A DNA stretch of 64,000 bases, from positions 1 through 64,000 of the forward strand of contig NZ_JAKGAP010000023.1 in the NCBI RefSeq assembly GCF_021532375.1, given 5' to 3'. Under the pieces are notes generated by a model. That model saw only the letters and a list, made by a program, of their open reading frames with translations. It ran no database searches and was not told where the DNA came from. The first letter of the stretch is position 1, and each line of letters begins with the position of its first letter. Both the position numbers and the translations under genes were made by a program. Source of the stretch: Paenibacillus alkaliterrae. Lineage in GTDB: Bacteria > Bacillota > Bacilli > Paenibacillales > Paenibacillaceae. This document shows, one piece after another, positions 9,265 through 16,302 of the stretch.

Positions 9265-9370
9265 TAACATGACCTCCCGTAAATATGTATTTGACGGCGG
9301 CAACCAAGTCATCAAGCAAGCGTTATCAATGGCGGATTGCTCCGTGCTACTTACAAGATTAAACGATTTT

Positions 9371-9384
9371 TGAATACGTTTATA
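9371..9384 (-). promoter_or_regulatory. cre-like CcpA site upstream of the solute-binding operon
   Basis: On the minus strand TATAAACGTATTCA matches the Bacillus cre consensus TGNAARCGNWWWCA at 13 of 14 positions. It lies about 107 bases before the binding-protein ATG, a place consistent with carbon catabolite control of a sugar-uptake operon. Assignment is by pattern only. Confidence 0.5.
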
Positions 9385-9422
9385 TAACGCGTATACAACT
9401 TCGATAACCCATTGTGAACCGG

Positions 9423-9614
9423 TTATAATGAAAGCTGTGAAACGCCCGAAAGCCTTCGTTGCCCGATCGAATGAAGAAGTTCCATGCTGCCTCCCCCCCC
9501 CCTCTTTCTCGAATATATGAACATATCAACCAGTAAAACGGTTCCAAAAGCAATAAATGAAAGTAATGTCTCCAATACTGAACCTGTCGCAATTCGAATT
9601 AATCCGGTTACCAT
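9423..9614 (-). CDS. Possible small membrane protein or gene remnant with a G10 tract
   Basis: A 63-codon frame with one strongly hydrophobic helix (LLSFIAFGTVLLVDMFIY) followed by RKR and a run of glycines encoded by ten consecutive G bases (C run 9493-9502 on the plus strand). The start is doubtful: the purine-rich site is about 17 bases from ATG at 9614. It follows the GntR gene in the same direction. I do not recognise the family. It may be the N-terminus of a lost membrane gene, or a gene whose frame can shift at the homopolymer. Confidence 0.3.
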   Translation of the reverse strand: MVTGLIRIATGSVLETLLSFIAFGTVLLVDMFIYSRKRGGGGSMELLHSIGQRRLSGVSQLSL

Positions 9615-9648
9615 AAAGGTTATTAATAAATCCCCTCTCCTCTTACAT

Positions 9649-9662
9649 GGTAAGCGTTTTCA
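9649..9662 (+). promoter_or_regulatory. cre-like CcpA site
   Basis: GGTAAGCGTTTTCA matches the cre consensus at 13 of 14 positions (first base differs). It lies 45 bases past the GntR stop and ~385 bases before the binding-protein gene, so which unit it would control is unclear. Confidence 0.45.
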
Positions 9663-9706
9663 AGATGTTGACGAGAGAAGAAGCGACATCGATTTCTCGC
9701 TGTTTC

Positions 9707-10432
9707 TCAGACATCATAATTAACAACATAATTTTGCATTTCCGTGTTGTAGTACCCTTTATTGTATTCGATCAAATTGCCTCTTTCATCATAGGAATAA
9801 CGCAATCTCTTTAATAAAGGTGTTCCCTCTTTTACATGTAATATCTTCTCCACATGAGAAGGAGCAGTGCCAACAGCAAACTCATCCCGATGCTTTTCTA
9901 AAGAAATATCTTGTTCTTCAAGCAATCCGTATAATGATTGAGCATTCAAATCCGATAGTTCAATATTTGCCATTTGCATTGTTAAATAATGCGTATAATG
10001 GATATAAGGTACGTCATTAAGGTGATAAAGACGTTCTATACGGAGACAATGCTCCCCAAATAATTGATACGGTTCTGTTCCTTCTTCATTGCGGACCACT
10101 TCTGCTTGTAGCAATTGTTTTTGAATTTTATGCCCTTCTTCTACTAAAATCTCTGTAAATCGTTTCCATTTAGAAAGTTTGGAAGCAGAAGTATTTCGTA
10201 TCACCTTCGTCCCTTTGCCGCTGCTCGGTTCAAGATATCCTTCCTGAGCAAGTTCTTTGATAGCATTGCGGACTGTGATTTTGCTGACATTGAATTCATT
10301 TTCCAATTGCGTTTCTGAAGGAATATTCGTCCCAATGGGATACACACCGTGCAAAATCCGATCCTTCAAGATATTCTTTATTTGCAAATATAACGGTCTT
10401 TTATTTCGAGAGAAGTTCACTGATACATCCAC
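9707..10432 (-). CDS. GntR/HutC-family transcriptional regulator
   Basis: 241 residues: an N-terminal winged helix-turn-helix (about 8-75, with PSETQLENEFNVSKITVRNA) followed by a UTRA effector-binding domain ending with the ...YYNTEMQNY pattern. UTRA regulators usually bind a sugar-phosphate or sugar acid and control the operon they sit in. It is the last gene of the amidohydrolase-DgaE-DgaF-kinase operon, and its start (GTG at 10432) overlaps the kinase stop by one base (TAGTG). The likely operators are the twin TATAACGTTATA palindromes around the operon promoter at 14455-14512. The exact start is uncertain; GTG at 10420 is possible. Confidence 0.88.
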   Translation of the reverse strand: MDVSVNFSRNKRPLYLQIKNILKDRILHGVYPIGTNIPSETQLENEFNVSKITVRNAIKELAQEGYLEPSSGKGTKVIRNTSASKLSKWKRFTEILVEEGHKIQKQLLQAEVVRNEEGTEPYQLFGEHCLRIERLYHLNDVPYIHYTHYLTMQMANIELSDLNAQSLYGLLEEQDISLEKHRDEFAVGTAPSHVEKILHVKEGTPLLKRLRYSYDERGNLIEYNKGYYNTEMQNYVVNYDV

Positions 10433-11448
10433 TACCTTTCCACGTCGCCTAGTGATTCTGTCATCGCCCGGAGTATTTCACTCTCCGATGACATTGGAGT
10501 ATCGCCCACAACCGTATGCGCAAGCATTCCTGCCGACGCGGCAAATCCGACTGTCTTTTCCGGTGGAAATCCTTCCATCTCACCATGTACGATCCCACTC
10601 GTATAGGCATCTCCAGCACCTATTCTATCATAGACAGAAAACGTAAGCCGTTTTGAAAATGTGAATGTTTGATTCTTATATATAAAACCGCATAATGAAT
10701 GCGTATTGTCACCATTGATTGAACGGTGCGTACCCGCTATAACGAAGATCTGATATTTTTGCGCAACGGCTGGAATCAGGTCCATGAGCTGCTCTTGGCG
10801 TTCTTCCTTATCCGTGTGCATACCTAGGATAAACAAGGCATCCTTTTCGTTCATCATGACAATATCCGCCAGATGCAGCATTTCTTCATAATGCGGTTTA
10901 GCCTTTGCATAGCCGTCTTGCCCCCAGTGGGCTGGACGGTAATTGCAGTCGAAAACAACGGTGCCGCCATTTTCTTTGACAGCTTTTGCAAAGGATTTCA
11001 TGTGATGCCGGACAGCATCGTTCATGGCAAGTGTAATTCCGCAAAGATGGACAACATCTATATTCTTGGCTATGTCTTCAAAATCATACGTTTCTTCGGG
11101 GGCTGTATTGAAACTGCTTTCTAGCCGATTGGAATAGGTAACGCGACTAGGCCGCGCACCGAATCCATTTTCTAAAAAATACATGCCCACGTAATTCCCG
11201 CCTCGAACAAGGAACGATTGTGCAATACCTAGTTTTCGAAGATAGGATACTGCAGCATCGCCTACCGCATTAGCCGGCAATCTTGATACAAGATACCCGG
11301 TATGCCCTAAACGCGCCAGTGCAGAGCTTACATTCACTCCTGTACCTGAGAAAGAATAATTCAATGCGCTGGCTTGCGATAACAATTCATACCCCTGTAC
11401 CTGCAAGCGCATCATGACATCTCCAAAAGCTGCAATCTTTTTAGCCAT
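10432..11448 (-). CDS. PfkB-family sugar kinase (2-keto-3-deoxygluconate kinase-like)
   Basis: A 338-residue ribokinase/PfkB fold. The N-terminal signature GTGVNVSSALARLG and the C-terminal catalytic motif DRIGAGDAYTSG (catalytic Asp) are both present. Between an ammonia-lyase and a KDPG aldolase, the expected reaction is ATP-dependent phosphorylation of 2-keto-3-deoxygluconate to KDPG; this is inferred from context. ATG at 11448 is preferred over TTG at 11457. Its start overlaps the aldolase stop by 8 bases, so translation is probably coupled. Canonical dga loci import the substrate already phosphorylated and need no kinase, so its presence here is informative. Confidence 0.82.
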   Translation of the reverse strand: MAKKIAAFGDVMMRLQVQGYELLSQASALNYSFSGTGVNVSSALARLGHTGYLVSRLPANAVGDAAVSYLRKLGIAQSFLVRGGNYVGMYFLENGFGARPSRVTYSNRLESSFNTAPEETYDFEDIAKNIDVVHLCGITLAMNDAVRHHMKSFAKAVKENGGTVVFDCNYRPAHWGQDGYAKAKPHYEEMLHLADIVMMNEKDALFILGMHTDKEERQEQLMDLIPAVAQKYQIFVIAGTHRSINGDNTHSLCGFIYKNQTFTFSKRLTFSVYDRIGAGDAYTSGIVHGEMEGFPPEKTVGFAASAGMLAHTVVGDTPMSSESEILRAMTESLGDVER

Positions 11449-12196
11449 GGCGATCAACCAATTTCTTCATCGTCTCCAGTAATTCGCGTACATCCCTGGG
11501 ATTCGTTTTCCCTGTATCTTTGTCGATAATCGATGAATACACGTGAGGGATGACTTGCGGAACGTTAGCTTCCAGAGCGATACGCAAGACGGTTTCGAAA
11601 TTCTCTTTGTCGATGCCGCCTGTCGGCTCTAAAGCAAATCCTTCTTCTCCGCATGCCCCAGCAACTGCACGCAGCTCGTCTTCATGGCTTAAGCCATTCA
11701 TGGGGAAGTATTTCAATGCGTTGCCGCCCATATCGCGGACAAGCGCAATGGCAGTTTTAACAGGCACAATCGCATGTTCGTCTTGAGCAGCGCTTACCGG
11801 GCCTGTTGAGATGTTTACATAGCCGACGCGTCCAGTTGGAGACACCAAACTGTTAATCCAGCTATCTTGTTCGCCCAGATTGGCGCGTGTTGCTCCAACG
11901 GCAGGAAATACTTGGTTAATGTGACTGCCAGGGTAGTGTTTCGCAATGGCCGCCACGACAGAAGCCTGACGATTATCGCCGGCGCCTAATCCGATCGATA
12001 CGGCTTCCTCAATTGCTTTTCCGTATTCTTTCATAGCTGCTACCGCTTCTTCTACCGTTGGATAGTCTTTCGAAAGGACACCGACCAACACGTACCCTTC
12101 AGCGGCTTCGAATACCTCTTTGGCATTCTCTACACTGTTAGCCAATACATTTAATGCTGCTCGGCCTTTGTAAAAACGTTTTGCAATGTTGGGCAT
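11441..12196 (-). CDS. DgaF-like 2-keto-3-deoxy-6-phosphogluconate aldolase
   Basis: 251 residues matching the KDGP aldolase family typified by Salmonella DgaF (a class I aldolase barrel unlike Eda in sequence). Recognisable segments include GLGAGDNRQ, HINQVFPAVGATRA, MGGNALKYFPMNG (the Schiff-base lysine is probably in this strand) and LEPTGGIDKENF. It splits KDPG into pyruvate and glyceraldehyde-3-phosphate in the cytoplasm. A strong ribosome site (AGGAGG) precedes ATG at 12196, and only one base separates it from the upstream dgaE-like stop. This operon order also occurs in other Firmicutes. Confidence 0.85.
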   Translation of the reverse strand: MPNIAKRFYKGRAALNVLANSVENAKEVFEAAEGYVLVGVLSKDYPTVEEAVAAMKEYGKAIEEAVSIGLGAGDNRQASVVAAIAKHYPGSHINQVFPAVGATRANLGEQDSWINSLVSPTGRVGYVNISTGPVSAAQDEHAIVPVKTAIALVRDMGGNALKYFPMNGLSHEDELRAVAGACGEEGFALEPTGGIDKENFETVLRIALEANVPQVIPHVYSSIIDKDTGKTNPRDVRELLETMKKLVDRHG

Positions 12197-12197
12197 C

Positions 12198-13301
12198 TTA
12201 TTTGCCTCCTGCTAATTCACGAATGGTAGATGCAATAACATGAATATCATCACCTTGGAGCGGACGTGGATCGATATCAAAATAGCCTTGTCTCACGCCA
12301 TAATCGCGTGTATAGATAGCAATCTCACCTTCGCGCAGTCCTGCCACAACTTTCTTGGCGGTAGTGTTTGCTTGCCCCGGATCAATTTGAATACGTGCAC
12401 GGAATATCGCCCGCCCCGCTTCATCCTGGACAATGGTCACCTTGAAGCCTGCAAGTTCATTTAGCGGCACTAACACTTGCAATGTTTCTTTTTCTTGTTC
12501 ACTTTTATCTTCTTTGACGCCGTATTCATCGAGTGCTTGAAGTAACCCGAATGTTGTTTCTTTCCCAACCTTCATACTTCGTCCAATACCATGTAATTGT
12601 ACTTTTACCCACTCAATATAATTGCTCTTACCGCCGATAATCCCTGAAGTTGGACCTTCAATGGCCTTTGAACCGCTATAGATCGCAAGGTCTGAATATT
12701 TCACATACTTTTGAATATCTTCTTCCGCTGCCGCATCGACGATGAGTGGAACGCCGTTTCGCTGCGCAATCTCCCATGCTTCCTCGACAGAAATCATATT
12801 TTTTTGGATGGCATGATGGGATTTCACATAAAGAATGGCTGCCGTATTTTCAGAAATCGCATCTTCAATATGTTCGGCTTTCCCTTCATTGGCATAACCA
12901 ACTTCAACGAGCTTGCCACCGCCTAAATAGACCATCGTTTCAACGGGGGCTCCGTATTGTACGTTGTGACCTTTCAGTATGATGATTTCATTTTTGCGAA
13001 TGGCTTCTTGGTGCAGACGTTCACTCTTGCGGCGATTCCCTTGTGTTACAAGGGCCGCAACTGAGAGTGCAATGCCGCTGGATGCCGAGTTAACAATAAC
13101 GGCTGCCTCTGATTCTAGAATGCGTGCTGCGTAATCACCTGCTTTATCGACTAAATCTGCAATCTCTACATAACTTTGACCGCCTTGTTTCATCGCATTC
13201 ATCACAGTATCCGTCGGTGCGGATACACCCAGGATACTCATTCGTCCACTTGCATTAATAACACGTTTTAGCCCATATTTAGCATTCAAGTAACTCGCCA
13301 T
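12198..13301 (-). CDS. DgaE-like PLP-dependent ammonia-lyase (SelA-like fold)
   Basis: 367 residues of the SelA-like fold type I family that includes Salmonella D-glucosaminate-6-phosphate ammonia-lyase (DgaE). The N-terminus LKRVINASGRMSILGVS and the PLP-lysine segment AIYSGSKAIEGPTSG are diagnostic. The family eliminates ammonia from 2-amino sugar acids to give 2-keto-3-deoxy acids. Here it stands between an amidohydrolase and a KDPG aldolase plus kinase, so the substrate is a 2-amino-2-deoxy sugar acid, phosphorylated or not. ATG at 13301 with AAAGGAG upstream overlaps the amidohydrolase end by 23 bases. Confidence 0.85.
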   Translation of the reverse strand: MASYLNAKYGLKRVINASGRMSILGVSAPTDTVMNAMKQGGQSYVEIADLVDKAGDYAARILESEAAVIVNSASSGIALSVAALVTQGNRRKSERLHQEAIRKNEIIILKGHNVQYGAPVETMVYLGGGKLVEVGYANEGKAEHIEDAISENTAAILYVKSHHAIQKNMISVEEAWEIAQRNGVPLIVDAAAEEDIQKYVKYSDLAIYSGSKAIEGPTSGIIGGKSNYIEWVKVQLHGIGRSMKVGKETTFGLLQALDEYGVKEDKSEQEKETLQVLVPLNELAGFKVTIVQDEAGRAIFRARIQIDPGQANTTAKKVVAGLREGEIAIYTRDYGVRQGYFDIDPRPLQGDDIHVIASTIRELAGGK

Positions 13302-14379
13302 TTACAATCACTCCTTTTGGTTCTATTCTTTTTTCTGCCACTCGCTTGTCCCCTTCGGAATCAATCAGTGTAATCGGTTTATTTTGCAGGCAAAACAGTG
13401 TTAAATTCGCAACGTCCCCAACCTGTATTCGGCCAAGCTCCGGTTTATCAAGCCAATTGGCTGCATGTGTGGTGACCGCCGCGATCACCTCTTCAAGCGA
13501 GTAGCCCAAGTAAAGAAATTTTGAGAGAACATTTGCCATACTATACACGGGGCCGTTTAATCGGTTCCCGCGGTAGATATCTGTGCTGATCGTATTTAGA
13601 TTGACGCGATGATGTTTTGCTGCTTCAGCAATCTTAAATGAAAAGCTCGCAGTGCCATGACCAACATCCAAATGTACGCCTCTTTCCATTGCATCCGTTA
13701 ACACTCGAAGCGGTTTACCTTCATCATCGAAAAGATTATTCTCTTTTCCATTGAGATAATGAGTAATGACATCTCTTTCGGCTAAAAGTGGAACGATCTC
13801 CTCAATATTCGGCGGTCCGGAACCGATGTGGACCATTAACGGCAATGATGTTTCACCAGATAGTGACCGCGCAATACGTAAAGGTTCAATACCGCTTTCG
13901 CCAACAACACTTTTACTTATCCGTGCCTTTAATCCAACGATGAACTCTTTATACTCATTTACCACCTGTACGACCTTCTCTTTATCAATCCATTCCAGAT
14001 TGGATAATTCATCGACTCTTTTTAAACCAATTCGCGAAATGTTCAAAAAGGCGAATACGTTGGTTTGGGAACGTTCTCGACTCGCAACCAAATCTGCAAT
14101 CCGGTCCGCTCCGCAGCTTCCGGCATCTACGATGGTGGTTACACCTTGTTTGACGCCGATCTCATCGATTTCATCGCCATACGGATCAAATTCAGGAAAT
14201 GCATGGACATGCAGATCAATCCAGCCACTTGATACATAAAAACCTGAGTAGTCTAAAATATGCTTTCCCTGTCCGCTCCCGGCATTAGCCACCTCAGCAA
14301 TTTTACTGTTCTCAATGACGATATCGATATCTTCTCCATTCACGCGTTTTACATTTTGTAATACGAACCGCTCTCTCAT
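13279..14379 (-). CDS. Amidohydrolase/deacetylase family metallohydrolase
   Basis: A 366-residue amidohydrolase-superfamily TIM barrel of the type often annotated as adenine deaminase or dihydroorotase-like and found beside SelA-like and KDPG aldolase genes in Firmicutes. Visible metal motifs are DLHVHAFPE (HxH), a conserved lysine region VGLKARISKSVVG, and later histidines in HIGSGP and DVGHGTASF. In this context deacetylation of an N-acetyl amino sugar acid, feeding DgaE, is plausible; the annotated deaminase role is not supported by context. ATG at 14379 is chosen (AAGGTG 6 bases upstream) over ATG 14385 and the frame start at 14412. It is the first gene of the operon. Confidence 0.8.
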   Translation of the reverse strand: MRERFVLQNVKRVNGEDIDIVIENSKIAEVANAGSGQGKHILDYSGFYVSSGWIDLHVHAFPEFDPYGDEIDEIGVKQGVTTIVDAGSCGADRIADLVASRERSQTNVFAFLNISRIGLKRVDELSNLEWIDKEKVVQVVNEYKEFIVGLKARISKSVVGESGIEPLRIARSLSGETSLPLMVHIGSGPPNIEEIVPLLAERDVITHYLNGKENNLFDDEGKPLRVLTDAMERGVHLDVGHGTASFSFKIAEAAKHHRVNLNTISTDIYRGNRLNGPVYSMANVLSKFLYLGYSLEEVIAAVTTHAANWLDKPELGRIQVGDVANLTLFCLQNKPITLIDSEGDKRVAEKRIEPKGVIVNGELLEC

Positions 14380-14405
14380 TGTCATCACCTTTTTCCGTAA
14401 CACTA

Positions 14406-14419
14406 TAAACACGCTTACA
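14406..14419 (+). promoter_or_regulatory. cre-like site in the leader of the dga-like operon
   Basis: On the minus strand TGTAAGCGTGTTTA has a perfect left half TGTAAGCG and 12 of 14 cre positions overall. It lies between the -10 and the amidohydrolase start, where CcpA would act as a roadblock. The two right-half mismatches keep confidence moderate. Confidence 0.4.
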
Positions 14420-14454
14420 ATTCATTAGGATAGCATCGAAAAATGATAATTGTT

Positions 14455-14512
14455 TATAACGTTATAATGTTAAGTTAACACAGAAAATTGTCAAAGTAAA
14501 TATAACGTTATA
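14455..14512 (-). promoter_or_regulatory. Promoter of the dga-like operon flanked by twin GntR-type palindromes
   Basis: Two identical palindromes TATAACGTTATA (14455-14466 and 14501-14512), each followed on the plus strand by ATGTT, lie 46 bases apart. Between them on the minus strand is a perfect -35 TTGACA (14489-14494), a 16-base spacer and a -10-like TAACAT (14467-14472). One box sits just upstream of -35 and the other immediately downstream of -10, a repression layout. The GntR regulator at the operon end is the obvious binder. Confidence 0.7.
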
Positions 14513-14549
14513 ATGTTTATGGTTGGTATTAAAAGGATGAGAATAAATC

Positions 14550-14737
14550 GAACCAGCATCGTTGGTTAACACCTATTTGCTTCAATGTGTTCATCCCCGC
14601 CTGCCTCGCTTATCCTCCATCACAGAGGCCGCAATCCGGCAGGAAACAACACCCGTAGACAAGAGCGGCAATACGATGGCGAATACAATGAGCAAAGACA
14701 GCTTACGCTTCAGGGATTTGGCAAACCAGCCTCTCAT
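14550..14737 (-). pseudogene. N-terminal fragment of a YesM-type histidine kinase
   Basis: ATG at 14737 with GAGGGAT upstream opens a frame whose product begins RGWFAKSLKRKLSLLIVF and continues through a transmembrane helix to SVMEDKRG, typical of YesM-like kinases. A one-base shift is then needed to read the expected AGMNTLKQI continuation, and the sequence ends after ~60 codons. The sensor, HAMP and kinase domains are absent. It is a truncated, frameshifted relic. Confidence 0.55.
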
Positions 14738-14897
14738 GGAGATCCCTCAATTTTCGGTTATCTTGTTTATTCTTACCACCATGAGCTCTGCAAAAATAAA
14801 TCATATTTTTTAAGATCAACAAACTTTTTGTTTGATATTCAAAAGGTTTGTGATACTATGTTTCTCAAAATAACCTTGCAAGGGAGAAAACATTCAT

Positions 14898-15310
14898 AAT
14901 TTAACCGGCTCCTACGAAAGCACGATTGTCGTCATTGCCAATGGACATATCACCGGCCGCAAAGTCGGAGATCCCTGCACCAATCTCGGGTAGGAGCTCT
15001 TGCGGGGTAATCAAGTGAACGAAAACAAGCTCAATTATATGACGCAAACGAAAGACGGACGCATTCTACGTTCCAGTTCGATGTATATGAAAATGCGCTT
15101 ATTCAGGAGGCGCAGGAGCAGGTCGGCAAGCCGGTGGCTGTCATGACCAAGGAGGACAAGATGAGGATGATTCATCTGCTCGACAGCAAAGGGGCGTTTC
15201 TCATTAAAAAAGGGGGTGAAAAGATCTGCACCTATTTGAATATTTCCAAATATACGCTCTATAGCTACTTGGAAGAAGGTAAAAGCGCCTCGAAGAAGAG
15301 TGAAGAGTAA
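14898..15310 (+). pseudogene. YheO/DauR-family regulator pseudogene
   Basis: Translated pieces match the YheO PAS-like domain (IVVIANGHITGRKVGDP) and then the DauR-type helix-turn-helix (KPVAVMTKEDKMRMIHLL...GAFLIKKGGEKICTYLN, followed by ISKYTLYSYLEEG). The first ~60-80 residues are missing, TAG interrupts the frame at 14991-14993, and a deletion plus frameshift near 15090-15110 removes the end of the PAS domain. Relatives control D-amino-acid or amine catabolism and often stand next to RidA genes, as here. After the stop at 15308-15310 the same frame continues as a gene-like but stop-riddled stretch to ~15460 that I cannot identify. Confidence 0.7.
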
Positions 15311-15636
15311 TGGAATACCAAGCAGGATGGAAACTTAGACAAGGAACGGGCTACCATCAACCTGAACAATAATGTCGTCCTGTAGCGCGGTAACAAGCTG
15401 GAGCACTTGGCTGTGCTCGCGTGCGGCATGCTGGAGTAAGCCGGAGTCGACGTACGCAAATAATAGTCTCCAGAGACTGTTATTCCACAGAATTGAGCAG
15501 TACAACGGTAAAAAAAGTCCCTAAAGTATCCTTCTGGTCAAGTTTCGCAATATCTGCTTCATCCAGCCTACCGATCAAGATCAGACAAAATCGGCATCAT
15601 ACGTTCTTTTTTAAATCAAATTTGGAGGTCAATCCT

Positions 15637-16101
15637 ATGTCACAAATCGAACAACGTCTGCAAGAGCTCGGAATCACGCTTCCACCATCGCCGGAATCTC
15701 GTTTCACGTATATTCCTTACAATCAAACAGGAAATCTCATTTATTTATCTGGCCAAGACTGCCGCATTAACGGTGAACTCATGTTCGAAGGTAAGCTTGG
15801 GAGCGATATCACCATTGAACAAGGGCAAGCTGCAGCTCGTCAAACGATCATCAACTGTTTGGCTGTAATGAAAGGCTATCTCGGAGATTTGGACCGCGTT
15901 GTGAAAATCGTTAAAATGCTCGGCTTCGTCAATAGCGCACCGGGCTTCGCGGATCAACCCTATGTAATGAATGGCGCGTCCGACCTGTTGGTCGCTGTTT
16001 TCGGCGAGAACGGGAAGCATGCCCGTTCTGCAATTGGAACCAGCGAGCTGCCGTTCCACACACCCGTGGAAATCGAGCTGATTGTTGAAGTGCGCGACTA
16101 G
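15637..16101 (+). CDS. RidA/YjgF family enamine/imine deaminase
   Basis: 154 residues, of the longer RidA-like subgroup (SQIEQRLQELGITLP... start). RidA proteins hydrolyse reactive 2-aminoacrylate and related enamines released by PLP dehydratases. The C-terminal segment HARSAIGTSELPFHTPVEIE carries the conserved arginine that binds the substrate carboxylate. GGAGGT 7 bases upstream of ATG is strong. The gene appears intact although the regulator relic before it is dead. The PLP-enzyme operon at 1636-2751 is a possible functional partner on the same chromosome segment. Confidence 0.85.
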   Translation: MSQIEQRLQELGITLPPSPESRFTYIPYNQTGNLIYLSGQDCRINGELMFEGKLGSDITIEQGQAAARQTIINCLAVMKGYLGDLDRVVKIVKMLGFVNSAPGFADQPYVMNGASDLLVAVFGENGKHARSAIGTSELPFHTPVEIELIVEVRD

Positions 16102-16172
16102 ACTCCGACCCATACTTCCATTATGTAGCTGTAAGAGTGAAAATCATAACCCATATGTACCCTCCGTTAAAA

Positions 16173-16208
16173 AGCCTTGATAAACCAAGTAATTGGATCA
16201 TCAAGGCT
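16173..16208 (-). terminator. Terminator of the NatA/NatB operon
   Basis: AGCCTTGAT pairs with ATCAAGGCT, with an inner CCAA/TTGG pairing; on the minus strand TTTTT follows. It may also catch weak readthrough from RidA on the plus strand. Confidence 0.75.
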
Positions 16209-16302
16209 AATCAGTTTATCTCAAACATGTGACGTTATTTATCTCATTTATTGTCGTAATCAGTCTCAGTTATAACCGTTACCCACAACAACTATCAATT
16301 AC

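Larger units (their letters stand above)
9265..9706. other. Intergenic region: operon promoter area, cre-like sites, small ORF
   Basis: 442 bases between the GntR gene and the binding-protein operon. It holds a cre-like site near the operon start (9371-9384), a second at 9649-9662, and a small possible membrane ORF (9423-9614) with a ten-base homopolymer. No convincing -35/-10 pair was picked. Confidence 0.5.

Noticed and set aside
9650..9706. Stem near GAGAAGAAGCGA/TCGCTGTTTCTC as terminator of the GntR operon
   Set aside because: The stem is interrupted and no U run follows on the minus strand.
13279..14379. Amidohydrolase as adenine deaminase
   Set aside because: Context is amino sugar acid breakdown; the adenine deaminase name in databases comes from superfamily similarity only.
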